From positions 1-40,082 of the forward strand of contig QKAS01000013.1 of the NCBI GenBank assembly GCA_003246295.1: a stretch of 40,082 nt of DNA, in the 5' to 3' direction. Within the stretch, counting starts at the first letter, position 1. Every line of letters begins with the position of its first letter. Source of the DNA: Clostridia bacterium (GTDB taxonomy: Bacteria; Bacillota; Clostridia; Lachnospirales; Lachnospiraceae). The translations under genes and the position numbers were made by a program. The notes beneath the pieces are model-generated. The model was not told where the DNA came from. It searched no databases and saw only the letters and a list, made by a program, of their open reading frames with translations. Shown here one piece after another: positions 18,179-27,505 of this stretch.

Positions 18179-19546
18179 TTATCCCTCTAAAATATCAAAT
18201 CCCATTACTTTTGCTATCTTTCTAAGCTTCTTACTGAAGTCACCAAAAATCAATACCTGATGATGTCCAAAGCTTGCAAGGTTATGCATATATTCTCTTA
18301 CATCATCCATTTTGATGTAATAATAAGGACTGCAATATACTTCATCAAATTCTGAACGGATGACTTCCCCTGTTTTTAATACCATTGTATTGCCGAGTGG
18401 ATTAAATCTGGCAAGTGTGACAACATCTTCATTATTTTCTGTAAAGTCTACCTGTAATTTTCCACCAAATCCCTGACCTGTAAATGCCCATAGTTTGTAT
18501 TCTAATGGTTTTGTTCCAAATCCATTCATGCAAAGTGCTGGAACTGCATGATGAATGCGAAGCAATTCATCTGTCTCATGGTTAGGATTTCCCATAAACG
18601 CTGGTCTGTTTGCTGCATACTGCATAATACTCATTGCAAGAAGCGCATTCAGATCTTCTTCACATCCACTTGGTATTCCTTCATCTTTCATCAGTGAATG
18701 ACAGACACAAGGGGTGAATTTTCGGTTTTGTGGTATTTCGGAAGTACATAATTCATGGCATGCTGTTGAAAATGCATTACAGTCATACACATCCATCATC
18801 TTCTTTGCTGCAAGATAGTATTTGATATCATTGAGGAACCATTCAACATTAACTTTTGTTTCTTTAGATCCGTTCACTATTTTGTCTGCGATTGGTCTTG
18901 CTTCTTCATCTGTAATCTGATCCATATATTTGAAGATATCATAAAAAGATAATTTGATGACTTCAAAGCCATATTTCTGGCGAATGATTTCTGGATCTCT
19001 GATCAGACTCTGAATTCCAAAAGTAGGCTGTCCGCCTGCTGTAAGTACCAGTGCTCTCGTATTGGCAACTGCTTTTCTGACCCATAAAAGTTCAGCAATT
19101 TCATTCAGATCCTGTAAATCCATTGCAACATATGTTTCTAGTCCGATTGATCTGCAGTAAGCTGAGAAATCAATTCCTTCATTACCATTTTGCATAATAA
19201 CGATTGGTTTCTTATAACGTTCTAATTTAGGAATTCTCCAGTTCATGCAAAGAAAGAAATCAACTTTATCCATGTCTTCTTCAATCTGCTCGAACACATC
19301 TCTTCCAACAATAAATTTCTCATCATATCTTGCATCTATCGCATCAAGAAACTGAATTTTGTCAGTTGCATCTTTTAATTGTTCTTTTGCTTTTAAAAAC
19401 GCTGCATCTGCTGCTGCATTTTCAGCTTCTGTTGTCATGTCTTTTAAATGACCTGCTCTACAAGGACCTTCCCAAAAATGAGAATGTGTCAAACATCCTA
19501 CGATTGGTCTTACAACCAGTTTCACATTCATTGCTTTTTCTTTCAT
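18179..19546 (-). CDS. L-fucose/L-arabinose isomerase-like protein
   Basis: A 455-aa protein of the FucI/AraA-like fold. The C-terminal half has the family pattern SGCEEDLNALLAMSIMQYAA followed by RPAFMGNP and a late beta-rich domain. True FucI is longer (about 590 aa), so this belongs to the shorter isomerase-related group whose substrates are mostly uncharacterised. GGAGG lies 9 nt upstream of the ATG. It is the first gene of the operon with the desulfurase-like, 94-aa and GH31 genes. With GH95 nearby, a role in handling released fucose or another deoxy or pentose sugar is plausible but unproven. The 167-bp region upstream holds only a small GACAG/CTGTC hairpin and no clear promoter. Confidence 0.85.
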   Translation of the reverse strand: MKEKAMNVKLVVRPIVGCLTHSHFWEGPCRAGHLKDMTTEAENAAADAAFLKAKEQLKDATDKIQFLDAIDARYDEKFIVGRDVFEQIEEDMDKVDFFLCMNWRIPKLERYKKPIVIMQNGNEGIDFSAYCRSIGLETYVAMDLQDLNEIAELLWVRKAVANTRALVLTAGGQPTFGIQSLIRDPEIIRQKYGFEVIKLSFYDIFKYMDQITDEEARPIADKIVNGSKETKVNVEWFLNDIKYYLAAKKMMDVYDCNAFSTACHELCTSEIPQNRKFTPCVCHSLMKDEGIPSGCEEDLNALLAMSIMQYAANRPAFMGNPNHETDELLRIHHAVPALCMNGFGTKPLEYKLWAFTGQGFGGKLQVDFTENNEDVVTLARFNPLGNTMVLKTGEVIRSEFDEVYCSPYYYIKMDDVREYMHNLASFGHHQVLIFGDFSKKLRKIAKVMGFDILEG

Positions 19547-19713
19547 CGTGCAATACCTCCAAAGTTTTATGATTACCCTTCATTCAAAGCCAGCCGTTTT
19601 GCTGACCCGACCCCAGACAGTGTTCTGTCATGCATTCATACTAACAAATGCTTTCGGACTAATCTATGCACTTTTTGGTTCAAAGCAATGTACTTTTTAC
19701 ACTCTTTTTTATG

Positions 19714-21102
19714 TTATGCCGCTTCGTAGCCTACCATATTGTTCAACCAGACTCCCTTTTTTACCAAGGTATATCCAAGGATACACTTTAAAATTTCAAT
19801 TAACTGGCAGAAAAGATAAACCCAGATGATGTTCAATGAAGTATATCTGGTCAATACATACGCCAGTGGAATGCTGACTACCCAGACGAAAGCACTATCA
19901 AATAAAAAGGTTATGATTGTGTTACCACCTGATCGCAGCGTAAAGTAAGTTGCATGCATAAACGCATACATTGGCATACAAAGTGCTGGTACGATAATAA
20001 ACCTGGTCGCCAGATGTCTGATATCCTCTGTTGTGTTATAAATCTGTGGAAAGAAAGGCGCTATGATTGCCATGAGTAATCCCATCATACTACTTAAAAT
20101 CACTGACATAAATATAAGTTTTCCAGCGGTTTCTTTTGCTTCCTTCATTTTGCTGGCACCCAATAATTGTCCAACTACAATTGCGACTACATTTCCCATT
20201 GCTAAAAATACAATGTTAAATACATTTGCAACTGTATTTGAAATATTCATTGCAGCTACTACATTAAGACCTCTGACAGAATAGCACTGCATCATCATGG
20301 CCATACCACCTGACCATAAAAATTCATTTACAAGCAATGGTGTACCTTTTATCACGATTTTACCCGTCAAATCTTTTGGAATCTTAAATGATCGGTATAC
20401 CCCACGAATAAAAACGTTACGCTCCTGATGGCTGTGTGTCCAATAAATTAGAATAGCAAGCTCAACAAATCTTGAGATGACAGTGGCAATTGCCGCACCC
20501 AATACACCCAGTTTAGGTGCCCCAAACATACCAAAAATCAAAATGTAATTAAATACCAGATTGGTCAGTACTGCTGAAATACTGGAAATCATCGGAACGA
20601 CTGTTTCACCGGTCTCTCTGATCGTGCTGGAATATGTATTAGAGAGGGCAAATGGTATCAATCCTACCATCATAATATTTAAATAACTTTTCCCATAAAA
20701 TAAAGTTTGTTTGATACTTTCTGCATCATTGCTGTCATTTAAATAGAATGAGATTAAATGCTCTCCTGCAAAGAAAAACAGAAATATCGTAAAAATTCCT
20801 AATAAAATACAAGATATTAACTTGAAGCGAAATGTGTTCTTAAGTCCTTCATGGTTCCCAGAGCCAAAAAACTGTGCCCCAAAAATACCTGCACCGGATA
20901 CCGCCCCAAAAATAGTAACATTATAAACAAACATAAGCTGATTTGCGATTGCAACACCAGACATTTGTGCTGTTCCTACCTGCCCAACCATAATATTATC
21001 TAACAAGCTTACAAAATTAGTAATACCATTTTGTATCATAATCGGCACTACAATCATTAAAATCCATTTGTAAAACTCTTTTGTTCCAATTAACCTTTTC
21101 AT
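19714..21102 (-). CDS. MATE-family multidrug efflux transporter
   Basis: A 462-aa membrane protein with twelve predicted helices in two related halves, as in MATE Na+ or H+ coupled drug and metabolite exporters. Typical parts are MIVVPIMIQNGITNFVSLLD, IMVGQVGTAQMSGVAIANQL and NVVAIVVGQLLGASK. It has its own consensus promoter inside a long dyad (21141-21186) and appears monocistronic. The substrate cannot be assigned. Confidence 0.94.
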   Translation of the reverse strand: MKRLIGTKEFYKWILMIVVPIMIQNGITNFVSLLDNIMVGQVGTAQMSGVAIANQLMFVYNVTIFGAVSGAGIFGAQFFGSGNHEGLKNTFRFKLISCILLGIFTIFLFFFAGEHLISFYLNDSNDAESIKQTLFYGKSYLNIMMVGLIPFALSNTYSSTIRETGETVVPMISSISAVLTNLVFNYILIFGMFGAPKLGVLGAAIATVISRFVELAILIYWTHSHQERNVFIRGVYRSFKIPKDLTGKIVIKGTPLLVNEFLWSGGMAMMMQCYSVRGLNVVAAMNISNTVANVFNIVFLAMGNVVAIVVGQLLGASKMKEAKETAGKLIFMSVILSSMMGLLMAIIAPFFPQIYNTTEDIRHLATRFIIVPALCMPMYAFMHATYFTLRSGGNTIITFLFDSAFVWVVSIPLAYVLTRYTSLNIIWVYLFCQLIEILKCILGYTLVKKGVWLNNMVGYEAA

Positions 21103-21140
21103 TTTTTTAACCGTCCAATCGTATTTTTATCAATTCAGCC

Positions 21141-21186
21141 ATTATAACATTTTGTACGCTGTGTCACAACCTGACCATTGCGTACA
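21141..21186 (-). promoter_or_regulatory. MATE promoter with flanking operator-like dyad
   Basis: On the minus strand TTGTGA (21164-21169), 17 bp and TATAAT (21141-21146) form a strong promoter for the MATE gene. TGTACGC and GCGTACA, perfect 7-bp arms 20 bp apart (21153-21186), flank the -35 box, a position suited to a repressor or activator dimer. Confidence 0.65.
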
Positions 21187-21193
21187 TAATCTA

Positions 21194-22534
21194 TTACGGT
21201 TCCAACCTGCTTCTGTCACGCGGAAATAATGTTGAAAGTCGTACATTATCCTGCTCCAGTAGTTTACTTGTCAGCCGTTCCAGTCCAATGCCCAGACCCC
21301 CATGCGGTGGCATACCATATTTGTGTATCATAAGATAGGATTCAAAGAATTCAGGATCCATATTACGAGAACGCATTTTCTTCACCTGTTCCTCATACTG
21401 ATGAATCCGCTGCCCGCCTGTTGTAATCTCAATTCCTCTGAATAATAAATCAAAGCTTTCTGTTTCTTCATGATTATCTTGAGAATCCATCGCGTAAAAT
21501 GGTCTTTTCACACTCGGATAGTGTGTCACAAAAACAAACTCACTTCCCGTTGTTTTGTATATGAAATCACAAATTTCTTTTTCTTCTGCGGGCTCCAGAT
21601 CCTTGCTATCCTTAAATTCTTTTCCCAGTCCAGTCGCTGCAAGCTCCTTGGCTTCTCGAAATGTAACAGCCGGAATCTCATCAACCGATGGTATTCTGAC
21701 TGACAGCAATGTGATCTCCTTCAAATAATTCTGATTCAGGTACTCCATAAGAAAACGCAGCATTTTTGTTTCCATTTCCATGATTTCATAAAAAGAATGG
21801 ATATATCCCATTTCAAAATCTATGCTGGTGTATTCGTTCAGGTGTCTTGATGTATCATGTTTTTCAGCTCGAAACACTGGCCCAATCTCATATACTCTTT
21901 CAAAAACACCTACCATCATTTGTTTGTAGATCTGAGGGCTTTGCGCAAGATAAGCAGTCTTTCCAAAATAATCCAGTTGAAATACATTGGCGCCTCCTTC
22001 CGCACCCGATAAAACTATTTTGGGTGAATGTATTTCTGTAAACCTTTCATTGGATAAAAACGTGCGAATTCCAGATGTAATTCCCTCCTGAAGTTTGAAT
22101 ATAGCTCTTTGTCTTTCATTTCTAAGTGTAATTGGTCTAAAGTGAAGTAAATGTTCCAGTGACGTATCAACTACTTTCTGATTGATCACAATTGGACTGG
22201 ATTCAAACGGCTGCGATAAGATTTCAACCTGCAGGAGATGTAGTTCTGTACCTGTTTTTGAACGTGCTTCTTCAACAACTTTCGCTGTGAACCTGACACA
22301 GCTTTCCTCTGTTAAACGATCAAGTTTGAATGCTGAGAAATCTTCTGAATAAACACACTGGAGAACATCTCTCTTTGTTCTTAATAATACAAAGGCAAAT
22401 CCTTGCATTCTACGAATCTTTATGATACTTCCATGAATTAAAATTATACTTCCTATGTACTGCGCCAATTCTTCTGCTTCTACTTCCGGCATTTGATTTG
22501 TTGTGTTTATACTATTCCCTGTAATCTTTTTCAT
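21194..22534 (-). CDS. aspS: Aspartyl-tRNA synthetase, archaeal/eukaryal type
   Basis: A 446-aa class IIb synthetase that charges tRNA-Asp. The N-terminal OB-fold anticodon domain (about 20-120) is followed by the catalytic core with [17 protein letters not shown] (motif 2), a flipping-loop region QSPQIYKQ, and motif 3 [15 protein letters not shown]. It lacks the large insertion domain of bacterial AspS and matches the shorter archaeal form. The Trp of discriminating archaeal enzymes in the OB fold (GWVW) is replaced here (GSII), so it may also charge tRNA-Asn. The ATG at 22534 has AGGAG 6 nt upstream; a GTG at 22597 lies within the upstream terminator and is not credible. Expression is probably set by the attenuator at 22582-22806. 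Confidence 0.94.
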   Translation of the reverse strand: MKKITGNSINTTNQMPEVEAEELAQYIGSIILIHGSIIKIRRMQGFAFVLLRTKRDVLQCVYSEDFSAFKLDRLTEESCVRFTAKVVEEARSKTGTELHLLQVEILSQPFESSPIVINQKVVDTSLEHLLHFRPITLRNERQRAIFKLQEGITSGIRTFLSNERFTEIHSPKIVLSGAEGGANVFQLDYFGKTAYLAQSPQIYKQMMVGVFERVYEIGPVFRAEKHDTSRHLNEYTSIDFEMGYIHSFYEIMEMETKMLRFLMEYLNQNYLKEITLLSVRIPSVDEIPAVTFREAKELAATGLGKEFKDSKDLEPAEEKEICDFIYKTTGSEFVFVTHYPSVKRPFYAMDSQDNHEETESFDLLFRGIEITTGGQRIHQYEEQVKKMRSRNMDPEFFESYLMIHKYGMPPHGGLGIGLERLTSKLLEQDNVRLSTLFPRDRSRLEP

Positions 22535-22581
22535 GCGTTTCTCCTGACTGCGAATTTTATCGTTCAGATACCTGTATGGAA

Positions 22582-22629
22582 ATAAAAAAAGAGCCACAAT
22601 AGTAAATAAAAATTTACCAATGTGGCTCT
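22582..22629 (-). terminator. Attenuator terminator upstream of aspS
   Basis: On the minus strand AGAGCCACA (22621-22629) pairs perfectly with TGTGGCTCT (22590-22598). An inner GGTAAA/TTTAC stem extends it, and an A/T-only tail of eight T residues follows. It lies about 50 bp before the aspS start and after the Asp-rich leader frame, so it ends transcription before aspS unless the alternative structure forms. Confidence 0.9.
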
Positions 22630-22698
22630 ACCATCTCATTCCACACAGGTACAAGGCTCCAAGCGCTTGTCCCTATGTTACTACACAGTTACAAGCGC
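22616..22698 (-). promoter_or_regulatory. Alternative pause and antiterminator hairpins of aspS attenuator
   Basis: GCGCTTGT (22691-22698), which overlaps the last codons of the leader peptide, pairs with ACAAGCGC (22663-22670) as a pause-type hairpin. Downstream, ACC-TG-TGTGG (22641-22650) can pair with CCACA-TT-GGT (22616-22625); this uses the 5' arm of the terminator and so excludes it. The mutual exclusion is visible in the sequence. How ribosome position on the leader selects the fold is inferred. Confidence 0.7.
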
Positions 22699-22748
22699 AA
22701 GATATCGTCGTCCTTATTCAATGTCTGAAATAATACTGTTGCGTTCAT
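22689..22748 (-). CDS. Asp-rich leader peptide of aspS attenuator
   Basis: A 19-codon frame, MNATVLFQTLNKDDDILRL, with GGAGG 8 nt upstream of its ATG. Codons 13-15 are GAC GAC GAT (22704-22712), three consecutive aspartates, right before a hairpin that covers the stop codon, an alternative antiterminator and a terminator preceding aspS. This is the layout of ribosome-mediated attenuation as in the his, phe or thr leaders: shortage of Asp-tRNA would stall the ribosome at the Asp run and favour read-through. Matching of codon to controlled gene makes chance unlikely. No canonical T-box sequence is present. Confidence 0.85.
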   Translation of the reverse strand: MNATVLFQTLNKDDDILRL

Positions 22749-22777
22749 ATACTGTGCCTCCTTCTATAATTTACAGA

Positions 22778-22806
22778 AATATAACATATTAAAATTTAAT
22801 TGTCAA
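22778..22806 (-). promoter_or_regulatory. Promoter of aspS leader transcript
   Basis: TTGACA (22801-22806), 17 bp and TATATT (22778-22783) on the minus strand. The -35 overlaps the last codons of the upstream AraC-type gene. The expected start near 22771 places the leader-peptide RBS about 10 nt into the transcript and gives a leader of about 235 nt before aspS. Confidence 0.8.
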
Positions 22807-23707
22807 TTATTTTTCTAACCGGTCTAGCTTCAATGTAACCTCTATAACCCATTGGTGCAAGCTGAAACCGGGGTGCATCTTCGACTGCCCATTGATATCC
22901 ATATGTTTCAGGCTGAAACTGTTCAATGTGCTGCCACACCTCATCAATTGCATCAGCAAAACGTTCATCCTCATAGGGCTCCCCCTGAAATACCATCATC
23001 TGACAAGCTGGAAGATCAATCAGTTCAAATCCTTCTGGAACAGAGTTTGAATAATTCAGTGGTACTTCGACGCCCTGAATATACTCCGATCCACCTGCTC
23101 TCATTGCCTTTGGCATCCACATTCCAATTGGTTCATATAAAGCTTCCTTTACGCTGCTGAGGATATCCCAGACATCACAGCCTGCTTCTTCACAATATTT
23201 AAAATACTCTGATGCTTCTTTACCTCTCTTAACCAGTGCCTTCCTCTCAGGTCTTTCTATTACCTGTACAAAAATTGTTTTCATCTTATTCACCGTCTTT
23301 TCCTTTCTGTTTCTAACATAATATAAACTTCGATATGTATCATATGCTTTTTCAGGCAGAAACAGCCTGATTGGAGGTGACTTTTTATAATACTGATAAG
23401 GAGAAATCCCAAATTCTCTGCTAAAAGCTCTGGTAAAGCCTTCCTGGCTGTCAAATTCAAAATCAAGGGCTACATCAAGTACTTTCCTTTTATTGTCTCG
23501 CATAAGAAGTGCTGCCTGTGTCAGTCTTCGTCTTCTGATATATTCAAACGGACTTTTTCCTGTCACTTCCCTGAACATACGGCCGATATGCCAGGGGGAG
23601 TATCCCGCTTCCCTTGCAAGATCCAGCAGTGTAATTGGTGACTGTAGCTGCTGTTCAATATAAATCTGCAGTTTCTGTACGACTTTCAATGAATCTGTTT
23701 TTTCCAT
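22796..23707 (-). CDS. AraC-family regulator with GyrI-like effector domain
   Basis: A 303-aa regulator with the MarA/SoxS/Rob-like double helix-turn-helix at the N-terminus (residues about 8-105, LLDLAREAGYSPWHIGRMF and VLDVALDFEFDSQEGFTRAF). A GyrI-like/SOUL-fold small-molecule domain follows (about 145-298, PACQMMVFQGEPYEDERF). Such proteins bind amphipathic or aromatic compounds and control drug or stress responses. GGAGG lies 11 nt upstream of the ATG. The gene stands alone; its 3' end overlaps the -35 box of the aspS promoter. Confidence 0.92.
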   Translation of the reverse strand: MEKTDSLKVVQKLQIYIEQQLQSPITLLDLAREAGYSPWHIGRMFREVTGKSPFEYIRRRRLTQAALLMRDNKRKVLDVALDFEFDSQEGFTRAFSREFGISPYQYYKKSPPIRLFLPEKAYDTYRSLYYVRNRKEKTVNKMKTIFVQVIERPERKALVKRGKEASEYFKYCEEAGCDVWDILSSVKEALYEPIGMWMPKAMRAGGSEYIQGVEVPLNYSNSVPEGFELIDLPACQMMVFQGEPYEDERFADAIDEVWQHIEQFQPETYGYQWAVEDAPRFQLAPMGYRGYIEARPVRKIIDN

Positions 23708-23805
23708 ATCAATCTGTTCCTCCGTACATTCACTGTAACACTTGGTTCCATAAAATTCTTGACTTGAATTGCTATTATTTTATAACATCTTCTTAAAAAT
23801 TAACA

Positions 23806-23845
23806 TAAAAAAATCACGGATGACTTATCCTGTGTCATCCGTGAT
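23806..23845 (-). terminator. Enolase transcript terminator
   Basis: ATCACGGATGAC (23813-23824) and GTCATCCGTGAT (23834-23845) form a perfect 12-bp stem with a 9-nt loop. On the minus strand it is followed by a run of seven T residues, 37 bp after the eno stop codon. Confidence 0.93.
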
Positions 23846-23881
23846 AGTTACGATGAAACGAAAAATACTGATACCCAATCT

Positions 23882-25198
<1,317 letters not shown>

Positions 25199-25213
25199 TT
25201 AGGGAATGTTTGT

Positions 25214-25267
25214 CCTGATGACTCCGGAACCGGTTCCCGTCCGGTTCCATTTATGGAGTTACACAGG
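25214..25267 (-). promoter_or_regulatory. Long hairpin in enolase 5' leader
   Basis: On the minus strand CCTG, ACTCC and GGAACCGG pair in order with CCGGTTCC, GGAGT and CAGG around a 7-nt loop, giving up to 17 pairs with one-sided bulges. No T-run follows, so it is not a terminator. It lies in the untranslated leader between promoter and start codon and could affect mRNA stability or bind a factor. I do not recognise it as a known riboswitch. Confidence 0.65.
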
Positions 25268-25281
25268 ATTTATTCACATTG

Positions 25282-25297
25282 GTTAGTTCAATCTAAC
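25282..25297. promoter_or_regulatory. Dyad GTTAG-N6-CTAAC at enolase promoter
   Basis: The minus strand reads GTTAGATTGAACTAAC, a 16-bp dyad starting about 10 bp downstream of the eno -10 box. Fourteen of sixteen bases match the dyad at the DUF454 promoter (35621-35636), suggesting a shared operator. Confidence 0.5.
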
Positions 25298-25306
25298 TAT
25301 ATTTAC

Positions 25307-25335
25307 ATTATAATCACTTCAGGTTGATTTGTCAA
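25307..25335 (-). promoter_or_regulatory. Enolase promoter
   Basis: Perfect sigma-A hexamers TTGACA (25330-25335) and TATAAT (25307-25312) with 17-bp spacing on the minus strand, upstream of the structured leader of eno. Confidence 0.88.
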
Positions 25336-25354
25336 TCCGGGATTCATTAAATAT

Positions 25355-26116
25355 CTATAAATTTGGATGTTCTGTTTTATTATTCTGACAATAAAAAGTG
25401 ATTGCATCTCTCATGAATTTAGCAGTACCCTCACCATGTCTATCCATGTTTTTTTTGAAACGTTCATCTTCCTGATACATAATTCCAAGACCAGCCAATA
25501 TTTCATCTGTACATTCATAATAGTTTTTTGTAATCATTGATTTCCACTGTTCTACAAGTTCTTGTACCTTTTTGTCCCCAGGAATCTGATTTCTGCATTG
25601 TGCAAATGCTTCTATTAAATAATTCATTTCTGACATGATACGATTCCAATCTTCTTTCTGATACTGATCTGTTTTTTTGAGACTCTCTTCATATGCCTTT
25701 GTCTCACCCCATCTCTCTTTTGCTTCTTTAGCATATTCTTTTTTCAGACTTTCAATTTCTGCCACATCAAACTTACTAAAATCCATTTTCCCATCTCCTC
25801 TTAAATTATCATTAATGAGTTCAATTAGTTTCTCAAGACGTCTTTGTTTTAAGAATAACAATTCTTTTTGCTTCCTAAGCGCCTCTTCTTTGTTATAGTT
25901 TGGTGAGTACATAATCTGCATCATTTCTTTCAATGAAAAATCAAGCTCTCTGAAGAATAATATCTGTTGTAGTGTTTCCAGATTTTCCTCGTTATAATAT
26001 CTGTATCCGGCTTCGGATGTCTCTACAGGTGTTAATAAACCGATTTGATCATAATAATGAAGCGTGCGCACGCTGACTCCGGTTAACTTTGCGATTTCAC
26101 TGATTAAATAATTCAT
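25355..26116 (-). CDS. MerR-family regulator with TipAS effector domain
   Basis: A 253-aa regulator of the Mta/TipAL type. The N-terminal winged helix (ISEIAKLTGVSVRTLHYYDQ, then GYRYYNEENLETLQQILFF) is followed by a coiled-coil dimerisation helix (about 75-110). The C-terminal helical TipAS domain (about 140-250) in relatives binds bulky antibiotics or multidrug ligands. GGAGG precedes the ATG. Its promoter has the 19-bp spacer typical of MerR-activated genes, so it probably regulates itself. No efflux gene is adjacent on the same strand. Confidence 0.94.
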   Translation of the reverse strand: MNYLISEIAKLTGVSVRTLHYYDQIGLLTPVETSEAGYRYYNEENLETLQQILFFRELDFSLKEMMQIMYSPNYNKEEALRKQKELLFLKQRRLEKLIELINDNLRGDGKMDFSKFDVAEIESLKKEYAKEAKERWGETKAYEESLKKTDQYQKEDWNRIMSEMNYLIEAFAQCRNQIPGDKKVQELVEQWKSMITKNYYECTDEILAGLGIMYQEDERFKKNMDRHGEGTAKFMRDAITFYCQNNKTEHPNL

Positions 26117-26135
26117 ATGAACTCCTCCTATCTAC

Positions 26136-26166
26136 AAGTTACACTATGACGTAACGTAAGGGTCAA
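26136..26166 (-). promoter_or_regulatory. MerR-type autoregulated promoter, 19-bp spacer
   Basis: On the minus strand TTGACC (26161-26166) and TAACTT (26136-26141) are 19 bp apart, and a GTTAC/GTAAC dyad lies within the spacer. Overlong spacers containing a dyad are the hallmark of promoters untwisted by MerR-family activators; here the target is the merR-type gene itself. Confidence 0.75.
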
Positions 26167-26214
26167 GAAAAAAATGTAATTTTTTTAAAATGTATTTTTT
26201 ATTTTTTATTTCAA

Positions 26215-26251
26215 TGTAAAATATGTACTTCTTATGTTATAATAAAAGTAC
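26215..26251 (+). promoter_or_regulatory. Candidate promoter of GGDEF gene with dyad
   Basis: An extended -10 (TG at 26235, TATAAT at 26238-26243) lies 17 bp from a poor -35 (TGTAAA). GTACTT (26225-26230) and AAGTAC (26246-26251) form a dyad around the -10, a candidate repressor site. The whole intergenic region is extremely A+T-rich. Confidence 0.5.
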
Positions 26252-26286
26252 TAATTTCCTATAAAAATACCAGGCTGGTGAATTGT

Positions 26287-27414
26287 ATGCTGCTGATGCG
26301 AATTGATTTAAGTATTTACGCTGTTTTGGTTCTGTTTTTTTTACTTATTGACCTGCATAAATATCCTGTCCAAAATGATAAAGCATATTTATTCCACTTT
26401 ATTCTTCTTTCTAATATTCTGATTCTGATTGTCGAAATCTTCTCATGGGCAGTTGATGGTATGACAGGAAATAGCGGAAGACTTCTTAATATCATTTTTA
26501 ATTCTCTTCTTTATGTTTTGAATTTAGTACCTTTGTCTTTATGGTGTAGTTATTTTGATGAGTGTATTATCTCAAATCAAAAAAATAGGTTACGCAGGAG
26601 AAAAATTTATCTTTCTCTGAACTGTATCACTGTTTTGATTGTGGTCATTAATTTATTTACAGAATTTCTATTTCAGATAAATGCAGAGAATGTTTTTATA
26701 AGAGGAATTGGGGCGCCTTTATTTGCCGCAATGAATTATCTGCTTTTTATTCTATATTGTATCACAATCATTCCTTATAGAAAATTAATTACCGGCCGTA
26801 TTTACCAGGTAATCTTAAACGTTGCCATTCTCCCTGCAATTGGAGGTTACTTACAAACAAAGTACTACGGACTGATTTTAGTCTGGCCTATGATGACACT
26901 TGTTTGTCTTGCAGGTTATATTCTGATTGAACGTGAAGACATGAACCGGGATACCGTTACAAATCTACTCACTCGTTCTCAGCTGGAAAGAAGAATGAAA
27001 TTTTTAATAAATCGACATCAGCCATTTTCTATTATTATGATTGACCTGGATAAATTTAAATCTATTAATGATACCTATGGCCACAAGGAAGGCGATGACG
27101 CACTGAAACTCATCTCAAACCTTATGGAAAAATCAATCAAACAAACAGATCAGGCTTTTCGATACGCTGGAGATGAATTTGTAATTCTGGTCGATTCCGC
27201 AGATCCAAAATCACCCAGCCATATCGCTAACCGACTCATGATAAATTTACATAAAATGAACAATCATGCAAAAAAACCTTATATGCTTTCCTTCAGTTTT
27301 GGATTCAGCTTCTTTGATGGTTCTGGTGATGAAAGCATCTATCATCTTCTTTCCGAAGCAGACAAAGCCATGTACCAGAATAAAAATAAAAATAAGAATA
27401 AATCAATCACATAA
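26287..27414 (+). CDS. Membrane diguanylate cyclase (GGDEF)
   Basis: A 375-aa protein with six or seven hydrophobic segments in residues about 1-220 and a C-terminal GGDEF domain (about 225-370) that makes c-di-GMP. The domain has DLDKFKSINDTYGHKEGD and the active-site loop RYAGDEF, in which the first Gly of GGDEF is Ala, a variant also found in active enzymes. No RxxD inhibitory site is evident five residues upstream. The ATG at 26287 has GGTGA 6 nt upstream and is preferred over a GTG at 26278. It is monocistronic and ends in a 19-bp terminator. Confidence 0.93.
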   Translation: MLLMRIDLSIYAVLVLFFLLIDLHKYPVQNDKAYLFHFILLSNILILIVEIFSWAVDGMTGNSGRLLNIIFNSLLYVLNLVPLSLWCSYFDECIISNQKNRLRRRKIYLSLNCITVLIVVINLFTEFLFQINAENVFIRGIGAPLFAAMNYLLFILYCITIIPYRKLITGRIYQVILNVAILPAIGGYLQTKYYGLILVWPMMTLVCLAGYILIEREDMNRDTVTNLLTRSQLERRMKFLINRHQPFSIIMIDLDKFKSINDTYGHKEGDDALKLISNLMEKSIKQTDQAFRYAGDEFVILVDSADPKSPSHIANRLMINLHKMNNHAKKPYMLSFSFGFSFFDGSGDESIYHLLSEADKAMYQNKNKNKNKSIT

Positions 27415-27458
27415 AACAAGTTCCTCTTTTATATTTACAAAGAGGAACTTGTTTTATG
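27411..27458. terminator. Bidirectional terminator between GGDEF and ohrR genes
   Basis: A perfect 19-bp inverted repeat (27411-27429 with 27440-27458, core AAGTTCCTCTTT) with a 10-nt loop. It lies between convergent genes and has A/T-rich flanks on both sides, so it can end both transcripts. Confidence 0.92.
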
Positions 27459-27505
27459 TTGTTCTTTATATTATTCTTTATTTCTTTCTTCACAAATTAC
27501 GCCCA

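Noticed and set aside
19573..19635. 20-codon frame upstream of the isomerase-like gene as a leader peptide
   Set aside because: No ribosome binding site, no run of regulatory codons and no following terminator.
22535..22597. Longer aspS reading frame starting at GTG 22597
   Set aside because: The start lies within the terminator stem, has no RBS, and adds residues unlike the family. ATG 22534 has a good AGGAG site.
22616..22770. T-box riboswitch upstream of aspS
   Set aside because: The expected AGGGTGGNACCGCG antiterminator block is absent; only a loose ATGGTAGAGCC resemblance exists. The Asp-rich leader frame, pause hairpin and terminator explain the region better.
23760..23787. Plus-strand promoter TTGACT/TATAAC reading toward the end of eno
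   Set aside because: The spacer is 16 bp, it would run into the 12-bp terminator stem at once and no plus-strand gene follows.
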